Assembly: GCA_963838775.1 (NCBI GenBank)
Contig: CAWISP010000036.1
Span: 124,001-188,000 of the forward strand
Reading direction: 5' to 3'
DNA: 64,000 nucleotides
From: Chersky-840 sp963838775
GTDB lineage: Bacteria > Actinomycetota > Acidimicrobiia > Acidimicrobiales > UBA8190
Below, piece after piece: positions 51,800-61,500 of the stretch. Under the pieces are notes generated by a model. That model was not told where the DNA came from. It ran no database searches and saw only the letters and a list, made by a program, of their open reading frames with translations. A program made the translations under genes and the position numbers. How positions within the stretch are numbered: position 1 is the stretch's first letter; each line of letters begins with the position of its first letter.

Positions 51800-52267
51800 A
51801 TGCTGCTCATACGCCACGGCCATGCAGGGACCAAGGAGCGTTGGGTCGGCGACGATCGGCTCCGGCCGCTCGATTCGCGTGGGAGGCGTCAAGCCGAGCA
51901 CCTCGCCGTGGTTGCCGTGGAGTACGAGCCGACCCGCCTGTTGTCGAGCCCGTACCTGCGTTGCCTGCAGACGATGGAGCCGATCGCGGCGAAGACCGGC
52001 CTCGCCGTCGATGAAGCGGACGCCCTCACCCCGAGCGCCGGAGAACGGGCCGTGACGCTCGTGCGAGAACTGTCCGGAGCAGGACCGGAAAGCCGGTTCG
52101 TGCTCTGTACCCACGGTGAGGTGATCGGTGAGGCCTTGGCCATGTTGGCGTCGCAGGACGGCGTGCGGCTCCGCCGTCACCCTCCCGGGCCCAAGGGTTG
52201 TGCATGGCTCCTCGATTTCCGCCAGGGCAAGATGGCAACGGCCCAGTACATCTCGCCGCGGCGATGA
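51800..52267 (+). CDS. Histidine phosphatase superfamily protein (SixA/PhoE-like)
   Basis: 155 aa from ATG 51800; GTG 51794 is possible. LLIRHGHAG contains the catalytic RHG; RLLSSPYLRCLQTMEPIA supplies the second Arg; FVLCTHGEVIGEAL contains the second catalytic His. The protein is short, closest in size to SixA-type phosphohistidine phosphatases, although a small-molecule phosphatase role (for example a sugar phosphate) is equally possible. It heads a plus-strand group leading to the spermidine-synthase-like membrane protein 100 bases downstream. Confidence 0.88.
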   Translation: MLLIRHGHAGTKERWVGDDRLRPLDSRGRRQAEHLAVVAVEYEPTRLLSSPYLRCLQTMEPIAAKTGLAVDEADALTPSAGERAVTLVRELSGAGPESRFVLCTHGEVIGEALAMLASQDGVRLRRHPPGPKGCAWLLDFRQGKMATAQYISPRR

Positions 52268-52367
52268 CGTTGCGACTCCGAGTGCCGACCGATGTCCGCC
52301 GTTCTGTGAGCACGATGGTGCGGACGTAGACGCCGAATCGGCGCGGGTGCGTGGTAAACAGACCGTC

Positions 52368-54839
52368 GTGACCACGCTCCAGACTCGTCCGGCCACACGT
52401 GCCAGCGCGGGCCAGACTCACACTCGGGCGCGTCGGCAGGGCTACCACGCCGAGATCCTGCTCGTGAGCTTTGCGGCCCTCATCATCGAGGTCTGTTACA
52501 CGCGGGTCATCTCCTACAAGCTCTTCTACTACTACACCTATCTCATCATCGGCCTGTCTCTTCTCGGCATCGGAACGGGTGGGGTGATGGTGGCGGTATC
52601 CGAACGGCTGCGCCGAGCTCGGACCGACACGGTGCTGTTCTGGAGCTTCCTCCTGGGGGCTGTCGGTGTGGTGGCGAGCTATGTCGTGGTGGCATACACG
52701 TCGCTGAACTCCTTGGACATCTGGCGCTACGGAACGTGGGCATCGGCCAAGAGCATGGGTGAGCTCCTGGCCATCTGCTTTTTCATCTTCGTCCCCTTCG
52801 TGGCGCCAGGCGTGATCATCTCGACCCTCTTCGGCCGCCGGCCCGAGGGCGTTGGCAGCCTTTACTTCGCGGACCTCGCCGGCGCCGGTTTGGCCTGCGC
52901 CATCGTGATCTACCTCACCGCCACCATCGGGCCGCCCGCTGCCATCATGTTGGCGGCCGGTGTCATGCTCCTGGCGGCCACGATCGTCACCGGTCGCATG
53001 CGCCCGCTGGGTGTCCCCGTCGTCGTGGCCCTGACCGCGATCACGATCATCCTCGTGGCCGACCCCAATCTGCTGCCCGCGCAGCGCCTCGACACCAGCA
53101 AGGTGAGCACCACGACCGGGAAGGTCATCTACTCCGCTTGGAGCCCGATCTTCCGTGTGGACGTGGTTCAGGACTCCCCGGACGTGCGAGCCCTCTACCA
53201 CGACGGCATCATCGGCTCTGCGATCTACCGATGGAACGGCAAGGTGGCATCACTCGCTCACTACGACTTCAACGCCGATCCGCGGGCCCTCCCCTTCGCC
53301 TTATCGAAGACGCCGCCTCGCCAGGAGGCCATCATCGGCGCGGCGGGTGGGCACGAGGTTCTGGCTTCGCTCTGGTTCGGGGCCAAACACATCGATGCCG
53401 TCGAGCTCAACCCGGTCACGTACTCACTCGTGAAGACGACCTACAAAAACTTCGACGGCCATCTGGCCCAGGATCCCGCTGTCGACTACATCAACGCCGA
53501 CGGCAGGTCCTTCATGGCGCGTACCCAGAAGACCTACAACATGATCTGGTATCCGGCACCCGACAGCTATGCCGCTACCAACGAGGCGACCGCCAGTGCC
53601 TTCGTCCTGTCCGAGAGCTACCTCTACACCACCAATGCCGTCGTCAGCAGTCTGCAACACCTCGCCCCCGGCGGCATCTTCGTCGCGCAATTCGGCGAGG
53701 TCGACTACAAGGACAAGCCGTACCGCACCACGAGGTTCGTGGCCACCGCCCGTCAGGCGCTGGCCCAGATCGGGATCACCGATCCCAGGGACCACATCCT
53801 GGTGGCGAGCTCGCCTGCGCACTTCTTCGGTTCGTTCACCTTGTCGACCATCATTGTGAGCCGGGCCTCGTTGACACCCGTCGAGGTGAACCGCTTTGTC
53901 TCGTCGCTGTCGGGAGTCTCGGGGACGACACTGCAGTACGCCCCGGGCCATGCCGTCGCGAAGAACCCCGTCGACACAGTGGCGTCAGCCACACCCGCAC
54001 AGTTGCGCTCCTTTTACTCGTCGTACCGGTACAACGTGGTGCCTACGACCGACAATGATCCGTATTTCTGGCATTTCGCCCGCTTCGGCACGGTCCTGCG
54101 CGACTACCTCCACCCCATTACGAGCACCGACCGGGAAGATCAGGTCGGTGAACGTGTCCTCATCCTCCTGCTCGCCCTTTCCGTCATCATCTCCGCGCTG
54201 TTCCTACTGGCTCCATTTGTCGTCGTGCGCGCCAGCTGGCGACGGCTGCCGGGCAAGTGGGTCTCCGGGGTGTTCTTCGCAGCCATCGGGTTCGGGTTTA
54301 TGTTCTTCGAAGTGACCCTCATGCAACTGCTCAACCTCTTCCTCGGGTATCCGACCTATGCACTGACCGTCACGTTGATGTCGCTTTTGCTGTTCACCGG
54401 CGTCGGCGCTCTTCTCAGTGCGAGGACGCGTGACCACCCACGGGCCGCTCCGGTATTGGTCCTCGCCATCACCGGGCTCACCGTCTTTTACGTGCTGGGC
54501 TTGACCCCCCTCACCGACGCGCTGCTCGGTCTCCCCATTGCGGCGCGCGTGCTCATTGCCTTTGCGCTGGTCGCGCCGCTCGGGCTCTGCCTGGGCATGT
54601 TCATGCCCCTCGGGGTGCGAGCCGTCTCGTCCCTGAGCGACGCCCCCCGTGAATACGTTGCCTGGGGCTGGGCAGTCAACGGCTTTGCTTCGGTGGTCGG
54701 GGCTGTGCTCGCCACGCTGCTATCCATGATCTTCGGCTTTCACGACGTCCTCGTGCTCGGGCTCGTCGCCTATCTGATCGCGCTCGTCGCGTGGCGACGC
54801 CTGGCCCGCCGAGCCGCGGCGGTGACTGCGGGCGCATAG
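52368..54839 (+). CDS. Spermidine-synthase-like multi-pass membrane protein
   Basis: 823 aa from GTG. About seven N-terminal spans (LLVSFAALIIEVCYTRVIS, then LIIGLSLLGIGTGG) are followed by a Rossmann domain with IIGAAGGHEVLASLWFGA, VELNPVTYSLVK and INADGRSFMA, and by about seven C-terminal spans (FMFFEVTLMQLLNLFLGYPT). This architecture matches the large fused membrane/polyamine-synthase-like family. The catalytic Asp region is unusual (MIWYPAPDSYAATNEA in place of the D-L/D loop), so a true aminopropyltransferase activity is doubtful. Role in the locus unknown. Confidence 0.88.
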   Translation: MTTLQTRPATRASAGQTHTRARRQGYHAEILLVSFAALIIEVCYTRVISYKLFYYYTYLIIGLSLLGIGTGGVMVAVSERLRRARTDTVLFWSFLLGAVGVVASYVVVAYTSLNSLDIWRYGTWASAKSMGELLAICFFIFVPFVAPGVIISTLFGRRPEGVGSLYFADLAGAGLACAIVIYLTATIGPPAAIMLAAGVMLLAATIVTGRMRPLGVPVVVALTAITIILVADPNLLPAQRLDTSKVSTTTGKVIYSAWSPIFRVDVVQDSPDVRALYHDGIIGSAIYRWNGKVASLAHYDFNADPRALPFALSKTPPRQEAIIGAAGGHEVLASLWFGAKHIDAVELNPVTYSLVKTTYKNFDGHLAQDPAVDYINADGRSFMARTQKTYNMIWYPAPDSYAATNEATASAFVLSESYLYTTNAVVSSLQHLAPGGIFVAQFGEVDYKDKPYRTTRFVATARQALAQIGITDPRDHILVASSPAHFFGSFTLSTIIVSRASLTPVEVNRFVSSLSGVSGTTLQYAPGHAVAKNPVDTVASATPAQLRSFYSSYRYNVVPTTDNDPYFWHFARFGTVLRDYLHPITSTDREDQVGERVLILLLALSVIISALFLLAPFVVVRASWRRLPGKWVSGVFFAAIGFGFMFFEVTLMQLLNLFLGYPTYALTVTLMSLLLFTGVGALLSARTRDHPRAAPVLVLAITGLTVFYVLGLTPLTDALLGLPIAARVLIAFALVAPLGLCLGMFMPLGVRAVSSLSDAPREYVAWGWAVNGFASVVGAVLATLLSMIFGFHDVLVLGLVAYLIALVAWRRLARRAAAVTAGA

Positions 54840-54885
54840 CACCCGTGCGTGGCGGCGCGCGCGACGACCGTTACCATGTGCCGAC

Positions 54886-55767
54886 ATGATCGCGCCGCCC
54901 GGTCCGATGGACCCGTCCGACGCCGCACCGGGCCCAAGGGGACTGCGCCGCTCCGTTGCGCTGTTCCGGGCCTTTCGCTTCGAGCAGACCGACCCCGATC
55001 ACTTCTACCGGATCCAGGCCGCCGACGCCGTGGACCAATTGCGCCGCTACGCGGCGCTCGACGGACGGCTCGTCGTGGACGTGGGAGGGGGCGGGGGATA
55101 TTTCACCGAGGCATTCACCGCCGCTGGGGCCCGCTGTGTCTTGGTGGAGCCCGAGGCCGGTGCCCGCGACGACGCCTCGGAGCACGACGAAGACCCAGAC
55201 CCGGGCGAGAGCGACGGCGAGACCGCGATCCTCTCCGAATCCGTCCGCCTGGCACGGCACCGCCGCGCCGTCCGGCCCGGGCGCCTGGCCCCGCAACGGA
55301 CCATCGCCGGCGATGGAAACCGCCTCCCGCTCTCCGACGCCGCGGCCGATGTGGTCTTTTCGTCCAATGTGCTCGAGCACATCCCGGAACCCCGCACGCT
55401 TCTCGACGAGATGATCCGGGTGACACGCCCCGGTGGCATCATCTACCTGTCCTTCACGGCCTGGTACTCCCCCTGGGGGGGTCACGAAACGGCCCCGTGG
55501 CACTACCTCGGTGGACAGCGCGCTGCAGTGCGCTACGAGCGGCGCCACGGAAAGCCGCCCAGTAACCGCTTCGGCTCCTCACTCTTCGCCTGCCATGTCG
55601 GCCCGACCCTGCGGTTGGCCCGGGCCCATCCCGGCGTGGACATGGTGGACGCCCTGCCGCGCTACTACCCGGACTGGATGCGCTGGGTGGTCTCGGTCCC
55701 GGTACTACGCGAGGTCGTTACCTGGAACCTCCTGCTGGTGCTCCGCCGACGGGGCACGGGTCGGTGA
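54886..55767 (+). CDS. Class I SAM methyltransferase with acidic insertion
   Basis: 293 aa from ATG. Motif I is VDVGGGGGYFTEAF (residues 64-77), then CVLVEPEAG, GDGNRLPLSDAAADVVFSSNV and LEHIPEP, followed by PGGIIYLSFTAWYSPWGGHE. The GDG-RLP...SSNVLEHI signature matches an actinobacterial family encoded near aftD in mycobacteria (recollection). Residues about 89-112 form an Asp/Glu-rich, low-complexity insertion between motifs I and II. The stop overlaps the GTG of the PMT-type gene by 4 bp, so they are coupled. Confidence 0.9.
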   Translation: MIAPPGPMDPSDAAPGPRGLRRSVALFRAFRFEQTDPDHFYRIQAADAVDQLRRYAALDGRLVVDVGGGGGYFTEAFTAAGARCVLVEPEAGARDDASEHDEDPDPGESDGETAILSESVRLARHRRAVRPGRLAPQRTIAGDGNRLPLSDAAADVVFSSNVLEHIPEPRTLLDEMIRVTRPGGIIYLSFTAWYSPWGGHETAPWHYLGGQRAAVRYERRHGKPPSNRFGSSLFACHVGPTLRLARAHPGVDMVDALPRYYPDWMRWVVSVPVLREVVTWNLLLVLRRRGTGR

Positions 55768-57215
55768 GCCCTGGGGACGACGACGGGCACGACCGAGGTG
55801 TCGGGTTGACGACCACGCCGACGGCGCTCGCCTCCGAGAGCCAACCGCGTGCCGCGGGGGAGTCCGACCGACGTCGGAACCGTCGGTGGTGGGCCTGGCT
55901 TGGGGTCATCACGCTGGGGGGCTTCGGGATACGGCTCGGTACCGTCCTCGGGCGCCCCGGTCGGCGCCCGGGCGGCGACGCCTACTACTTCCACAACGCC
56001 GCCAACCTGCTGGTGGAGGGGTACGGCTTCATCAACCCGTGGAGCTACTCCCTCCATCCCCACCAATACATCCAGACCGCCGACTGGCCGCCGCTGTTCG
56101 TGTTCGTGCTGGCTATGACCTCGGTCATTGGGGTGAAGTCGTTCTTCGCCCACCGGGTGTGGTGCTGCGTCATCGGTGCTGCCGCGATCACCGTGTGCGG
56201 TGTGACAGGGCGCGAAATGGCGGGGCGTCGGGCCGGGCTGATCGCCGCCTTTCTGATCGCGGTGTACCCCAACATCTGGATGAGCGACGAGCTCGCCCTC
56301 TCCGAATCACTGTCCCCTTTGCTTGTCTCGCTCATCCTGCTGTGCGCGTACCGGTTCTGGAGACAACCGGGAACGCGCCGCATGCTCGTCCTCGGAGCCG
56401 CGACGGGTCTGGCCATCCTGGGACGAGACGAGTTGGCGCTGCTGATACCGCTCATCGTGATTCCCCTCGGCCTTCTGGCTCGCAGCCCATGGCGCTCGCG
56501 CCTGGCCCTGACGTTCCTCGGCACCCTGGCCGCCCTCACCGTCGTGGCTCCCTGGGTCGGGTACAACATGAGCAGGTTCGAAAAGCCGACGTTGGTCAGC
56601 TCCGGCCTCGGCATCACGCTGGCCTCCGCCAACTGCGACGAAACGTGGTCGGGAACCTTCGAAGGGTACTGGTCGCTGCAGTGCTCGTTGCGGGCCCCGA
56701 TCGATCGGCACGCCGAAGAATCGGTGCAATCGGCTCAGGCGCAGGCCTACGCGTTGCATTACATCCGAGCCCACCTGCACCGCTTCGGTCCCGTGGAACT
56801 GGCCCGCCTGGGACGCGCCTTCGGGTTTTTCCACCCGCTCCAGCAGATCGAGCTCGATTCCTACGTGGAGACGCGCCCGTACCACTGGGCTCTCGTCGGG
56901 CTCGGGATGTACTACGCGTTCGTGGCGCTCGGCGTCGGTGGCATCATCGTGTTGCGGCGGCGGCGTGTCCCCGTGTTCCCGCTGTTGGCATTGGGCCTCG
57001 ACGTCGTGGCCACCGTCCTTGTCAGCTTTGGCCAGACCCGGTACCGGACCACCTTCGAGGTGTCGCTGGTCCTGCTCTCCGCCGTTGCCCTCGATCGGCT
57101 GTGGGACCGCGCCAGGTCCTCAGGGCCACCGGGCGACGTCGTGCGCGGCGTTCCCCGGTCCGAGCCTTTGCCGCAGCCCGATCCGACGGGACCGGTCCCG
57201 GTGCCGTGGCGCTAG
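55764..57215 (+). CDS. GT-C glycosyltransferase, PMT/GT39 family
   Basis: 483 aa from GTG. After a basic N-terminal 40 residues come about ten spans. The first loop has GGDAYYFHNAANLLVEGYGF, the GT39/PMT_2 signature with the catalytic-type Asp, and DWPPLFVFVL. DELALSESLSPLLV is the conserved second loop. Such enzymes transfer a mannose- or arabinose-type sugar from polyprenyl phosphate to a protein or glycan outside the membrane. Coupled to the methyltransferase; the donor could be made by the GT2 at 2396 (inference). Confidence 0.9.
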   Translation: MSPGDDDGHDRGVGLTTTPTALASESQPRAAGESDRRRNRRWWAWLGVITLGGFGIRLGTVLGRPGRRPGGDAYYFHNAANLLVEGYGFINPWSYSLHPHQYIQTADWPPLFVFVLAMTSVIGVKSFFAHRVWCCVIGAAAITVCGVTGREMAGRRAGLIAAFLIAVYPNIWMSDELALSESLSPLLVSLILLCAYRFWRQPGTRRMLVLGAATGLAILGRDELALLIPLIVIPLGLLARSPWRSRLALTFLGTLAALTVVAPWVGYNMSRFEKPTLVSSGLGITLASANCDETWSGTFEGYWSLQCSLRAPIDRHAEESVQSAQAQAYALHYIRAHLHRFGPVELARLGRAFGFFHPLQQIELDSYVETRPYHWALVGLGMYYAFVALGVGGIIVLRRRRVPVFPLLALGLDVVATVLVSFGQTRYRTTFEVSLVLLSAVALDRLWDRARSSGPPGDVVRGVPRSEPLPQPDPTGPVPVPWR

Positions 57216-57220
57216 GAACC

Positions 57221-57247
57221 GCCCCGGCCGCCCCGGCCGCCCCGGCC
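57221..57247. repeat. 9-bp tandem repeat (GCCCCGGCC) x3 between convergent genes
   Basis: Three perfect head-to-tail copies of the self-complementary-rich unit GCCCCGGCC lie six bases after a stop codon and 18 bases before the convergent gene's stop. They could form GC hairpins acting as a shared terminator. Confidence 0.5.
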
Positions 57248-57264
57248 GGCCCCAGATGGGAGCG

Positions 57265-58548
57265 CTACGGGGCCGGAGCTGACGCCGGGGCCGGGGCCGG
57301 CGGGGAGGTGGTCCACCATCCCAGTCGGCCCTTGAGCCGCAGGATGGGCCGCTCGACGAGGAGGTAGCTGGCGGTGGCCGAGGCGACCGCCAGAGCCAGC
57401 ACGACGCCGAACGTCTCGGGGAACGACACACGGAACAACTCGCCGGTCCAACGCACGAAGAGGTTGAGCCAAGCCTGGTGCCACAGGTACACGCCATACG
57501 ACACGACCCCGAGGGCCGCCACAGGCTTGCATTGCAGCGCCTTGCGGATGATCCCGCGGCGCTTGGGCCCGAAGACGGCGGGAAGCAGGAGGAAGAAGGC
57601 GAACAGCCCGTACAGGAACTCTTGGAGCAGGCCGCGACCGGGTGCGGTGTGTTGGAGTGGGAGCCGGGACACGCCGATGTGCGCGACCGCCCACAACAGC
57701 GCCAGGGCGACCAACCAGCTGGCTCCGGGCAAGATCGGGCTCCACAGCCAGCGCGGTTGCACTTGGCGGTGCACCACCCAACTGCTCAACACCGCCAGCA
57801 GCATGCCGAGGGCAAAGAGGTCGAGGCACGACGGGAGCCAGTCGAGCATGACGTAGGCGAGGGGGGTGTGCAGGTGGAGGAGCCAGAACCGAAACCCCAG
57901 GCCCACCACGAAGAGCCCTGCCACCCCGAGCAGCTCGCGGCGCAGTTGGTGGCGGTCGGAGCGGCGTCGCAGCACCATCAAGGCCGCGTACAGAGGCAGG
58001 ACGAGATAGAAGGAGACCTCCGTGCACAACGACCAGGCCTGTGTGATGCCCGTCAGCGCGTGGGACGGGAAGTAGACCTGGAGCAGTCCGAGGTAGATCA
58101 ACAACGAATGCCACCCCGGGAGCACCTTGAGGTTGGCATGCATGACGTAGCTCGTCACGACGAACGCCAGCCAGTAGGCGGGCATGATCCTCAGAAAGCG
58201 ACGCATCCAGAACTTCCCGACCGACGGCGAGATGGATCCGGCGATGTGTGAGGCCACGAAAGGCCGGTACAGGAGAAAGCCCGAGATCAAGAAGAACACT
58301 GACACACCGATCTCGAACCGGGCCATGTAGATGCCCGCCGACGAGCGGCTCGTAAAACCTGAACCGAACGAGGTGTGCACGAGAACCACGAGAATCGCCG
58401 CCATGGCGCGCAGGCCGTCGAAACACGGGAAGTGTCGGGGCTGCTCGGGTCCTTGGTGGCGGTTACGTCGATGCCGTCGCGCCTTGCGCCGGGGCACTAT
58501 CACCCTGTCCATCGTCGAGAGCCTCGGGCGCGGGACGGGGCGCAACAT
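57265..58548 (-). CDS. Acyltransferase 3 family membrane protein (OafA/YrhL-like)
   Basis: 427 aa from TTG or a nearby start; ATG 58512 is also possible. FDGLRAMAAILVVLVHTSF contains the conserved R...H motif at the first span, then SGFLLYRPF, RRFLRIMPAYWLA and WSLCTEVSFYLVLPL, and YGVYLWHQ near the end. About ten spans. These enzymes O-acetylate or succinylate glycans, sterols or lipids at the membrane. Directly downstream of the intact AftD-like gene on the same strand, suggesting acylation of the arabinan-like product (inference). Confidence 0.92.
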   Translation of the reverse strand: MLRPVPRPRLSTMDRVIVPRRKARRHRRNRHQGPEQPRHFPCFDGLRAMAAILVVLVHTSFGSGFTSRSSAGIYMARFEIGVSVFFLISGFLLYRPFVASHIAGSISPSVGKFWMRRFLRIMPAYWLAFVVTSYVMHANLKVLPGWHSLLIYLGLLQVYFPSHALTGITQAWSLCTEVSFYLVLPLYAALMVLRRRSDRHQLRRELLGVAGLFVVGLGFRFWLLHLHTPLAYVMLDWLPSCLDLFALGMLLAVLSSWVVHRQVQPRWLWSPILPGASWLVALALLWAVAHIGVSRLPLQHTAPGRGLLQEFLYGLFAFFLLLPAVFGPKRRGIIRKALQCKPVAALGVVSYGVYLWHQAWLNLFVRWTGELFRVSFPETFGVVLALAVASATASYLLVERPILRLKGRLGWWTTSPPAPAPASAPAP

Positions 58549-58592
58549 CGACCATCAACCGGTCGACCGTAGCACGCTGCCTTCGCGCCGAG

Positions 58593-61500
58593 TCACATAC
58601 GGCGAGAGTGTTTTGCGCGCGTGTACGTCCGACCCGATGGCCGCCGAGCGACAGGCGCGTTTTGCGCATCGTGCGGTACGACGTCACGGCGGGCTCGACG
58701 TTGTCGTACCTCCTGCACCAACGCGTCGGCGGCGAGCGCGCACACAGCCAGCCAGGCCAATGTGCTCGCCGTCTCGAAGTGGGTCGGCCAGCCGAACTCG
58801 GCCAGGTAGTGGAACTTGCTCTGGCCGGTGGTGACCATGTCGTCCACCGCCACGAGCAGACCCACCGATCCGATGGCCAGGAGGACGCGCCCATAGGAGA
58901 ACGCCAGGCCCACGAAGGTGGCCACGCCGACAGGGATACCCGCGGCGGGTGCCACCACCGCCGAGGTCACCCCCCCAGCCAGCGCCGAGACCAGCAACAC
59001 CCACAACCAATGCGGCCGTGTCCCCGTAGAGCGCAGGGGGGAGCCGAGCACCGGCGCCTGCTCACCCACCCCCCAGTCGCCCGACGGTGAGACCGCAGTT
59101 GACACCGCGCCAGGTTTGGCATCAGGGGTCGACGTGACCGGTGACGAACGCGTCGACCACAATGCCGCTATCCGGACGGCGGCGCGCCCCGAAGCGGGGC
59201 CGACCGGCACGGACACGGGCTTGACCGCCGCCTGACGACGACGTCGCCGGGAACGGCGCGGCCAGCACGCCAGGACGAGACAGAGCGCCAGGGTGGCGCC
59301 CGTGACCACGATGGCCTCGTCGACGAATCGCTGCGGAGTCCACGTCAAGGTGATCACCATGTCGTGCCCCGGGCTCGGCGGGGTGACGAGCCAACCGTTG
59401 GCGTAGCCGTCGATCAGCTGCGAGGCCCCGAGATCCTTGCCTCCGACGACGGCGTGCCAGCCCGCATTGGTGCTCTCACCGAGCACCATCCAGAACGGAG
59501 CCGTGGGATCGTGCACGACGACCTGTGCGGACGTCGTCGAGGAGTGGACCACCGACACCTCCGGCGCCGGACCGGGGTCCGTGGGCTCGGCCCGTCCCGA
59601 CGCAGCGGGGGCGAGGGGGCGGCCCCCGGCGGCGGAGTCCAGGACCAGGCTGTCGATATCGACGTCCACCCCCGGCGAGACCCCGGGCTGGGTCTGCAGC
59701 TCGTGGGCCCCCGCACCCAGCGTGATTCCGTCGGCGGCGCTACCGCACCCGTGCACCTGGAGGAGACCGAGCGACGCCGCGCTCTGGGTCGTCCCGGTGA
59801 TGCTCACGGGAACCTGCTTGCCGTCCACGGTGAGCAGATCGCTGCGACATGTCCCGGGCAGCGAGGCGGGTGCAGTCCTCGAACCCGCCACGCCCGGGAT
59901 GGACACCTCGGCGATCCCGAGGGGCAGATCGATGGGCTTGTTCGAGAATTGGTCGAGATCGGTGACGGGACGGACCGTGTCGAACGTGACCCGCAGGCGC
60001 GAACCCGTAAGAGCGGGGAAGGAGACATTCACGGTTTGTGTCGTCCACGGGGTCGAGCTGTCGGCCAGCGCCGGGAGACCGACCGTGCGGGTTGTGCCGT
60101 CGGCGCTGATCGTGACGGAGGTGGGCACCGAATGCTTTCCGTCGGTCACGATGGCCATCGAGAGGTGGTCGAAGGTGATCGGCTTGGCGACGTTGTACTC
60201 GAGCCAATTGCCCGCCTGCGGGCCCAGGCCGGGGCTCCAGACGGTGGCGAGGCTGCCGTCGAGCGTCGACGAGGCGCGGTCCTGGATGTCGCCGGGCAAC
60301 CGACCCGAAGAGTAGGCGGCGAGGACCCCCGGGACCGTCGTCCCGAGCAATTTGTCGATCACGTCGTCGGGGATCAACGGTGAGAGCTCGGCGGTGCCGC
60401 TCACGGAGAACGTGCGCGCCGTCGGAAGCGTGAAGGAGCGGGCGATGTCCACCTCGGGATCGGTGCGGGGCGGTACCGGTGCCACGCGGTCCCTCGTCAT
60501 GAGCAACGTGAGGCGGTGTGACGCCGAGGACGGCCCCGCCGCGGTGAGGAGGTCCTCGGGCATCCGGATGACCTCGTGGACCTGTTGGCCTGAGACTCGC
60601 ACCTCGGCGAAGCCGACCCCTGATTGTCCGCCATAGGAAACGAGCGTCCCCGTGTTCGTGGCATCGATCGTGATCTGCAAGGTCGTGAACGACCGTGACG
60701 GAAACGTGACGGTCTGTCCGGCCGCGGTGCGGGACGTGGCGCCGAGCTTCTCGGTGACCGCATGACCGCCGTCGAAGCGCAGGGTGACGCGGGTGATCCA
60801 TCGGTTACGCGGGCCGTACAGGGGCTGGACGAGATTGACCTGGTCCGTCGAGACGGGGTGGGCCAATGTGATGCGCAGGTATTGACCGATGGGGTTGTCG
60901 AAGGCGGCCACGGTCCACGCCGTGCGCAGGTTGCCGTCCATGGCCTGGTCGGGTCGGTTCTCGGGTGTATAGGTGATGGAGTTGCCATAGCCACTGGCTT
61001 CGACGCTCTTGACGCCCTCCTCCAGGGCCACGGTCTGGCTGGCGGTGCCGGCCCGGGCCGGGAAGGGCGAGGTCCGTACGTCGCGGTCGTCGGGAACGAG
61101 GGCTTTCTCGCCGGCCATCTCGGTGTACCCGAAGTTGTCGCGCACCGTACCGACCTGCTCGGCGCGCTTGCGATTGCTGTCGGTCACCACCAGATCGGCG
61201 CCTTGGCTCAGGGCGAGTTGCAAGCCGGCGGGGTTGGTGGCAAACGAGGGCGAGTACAAGACCGTGGCCTGCGCGTCGAGGAGACCGGCGCCGGCCGCCG
61301 CCACCAGCCCGCTCCCGTCCCCGTCCACCAGCAACGGGTGGGACGCGCTCTCGGCGCGCAAGATGGGACGGGCGTCGGGAACGGGGAACACCGCCACCGG
61401 CGGTGGGTACGGCGCACCGTGAGGAAGGCCGAGCTCGGTCTCGTCGATCAACGGGTACTTCACGGGTGGGGCGGCGGTCACCGCCGGGTTGCCGAACGCG

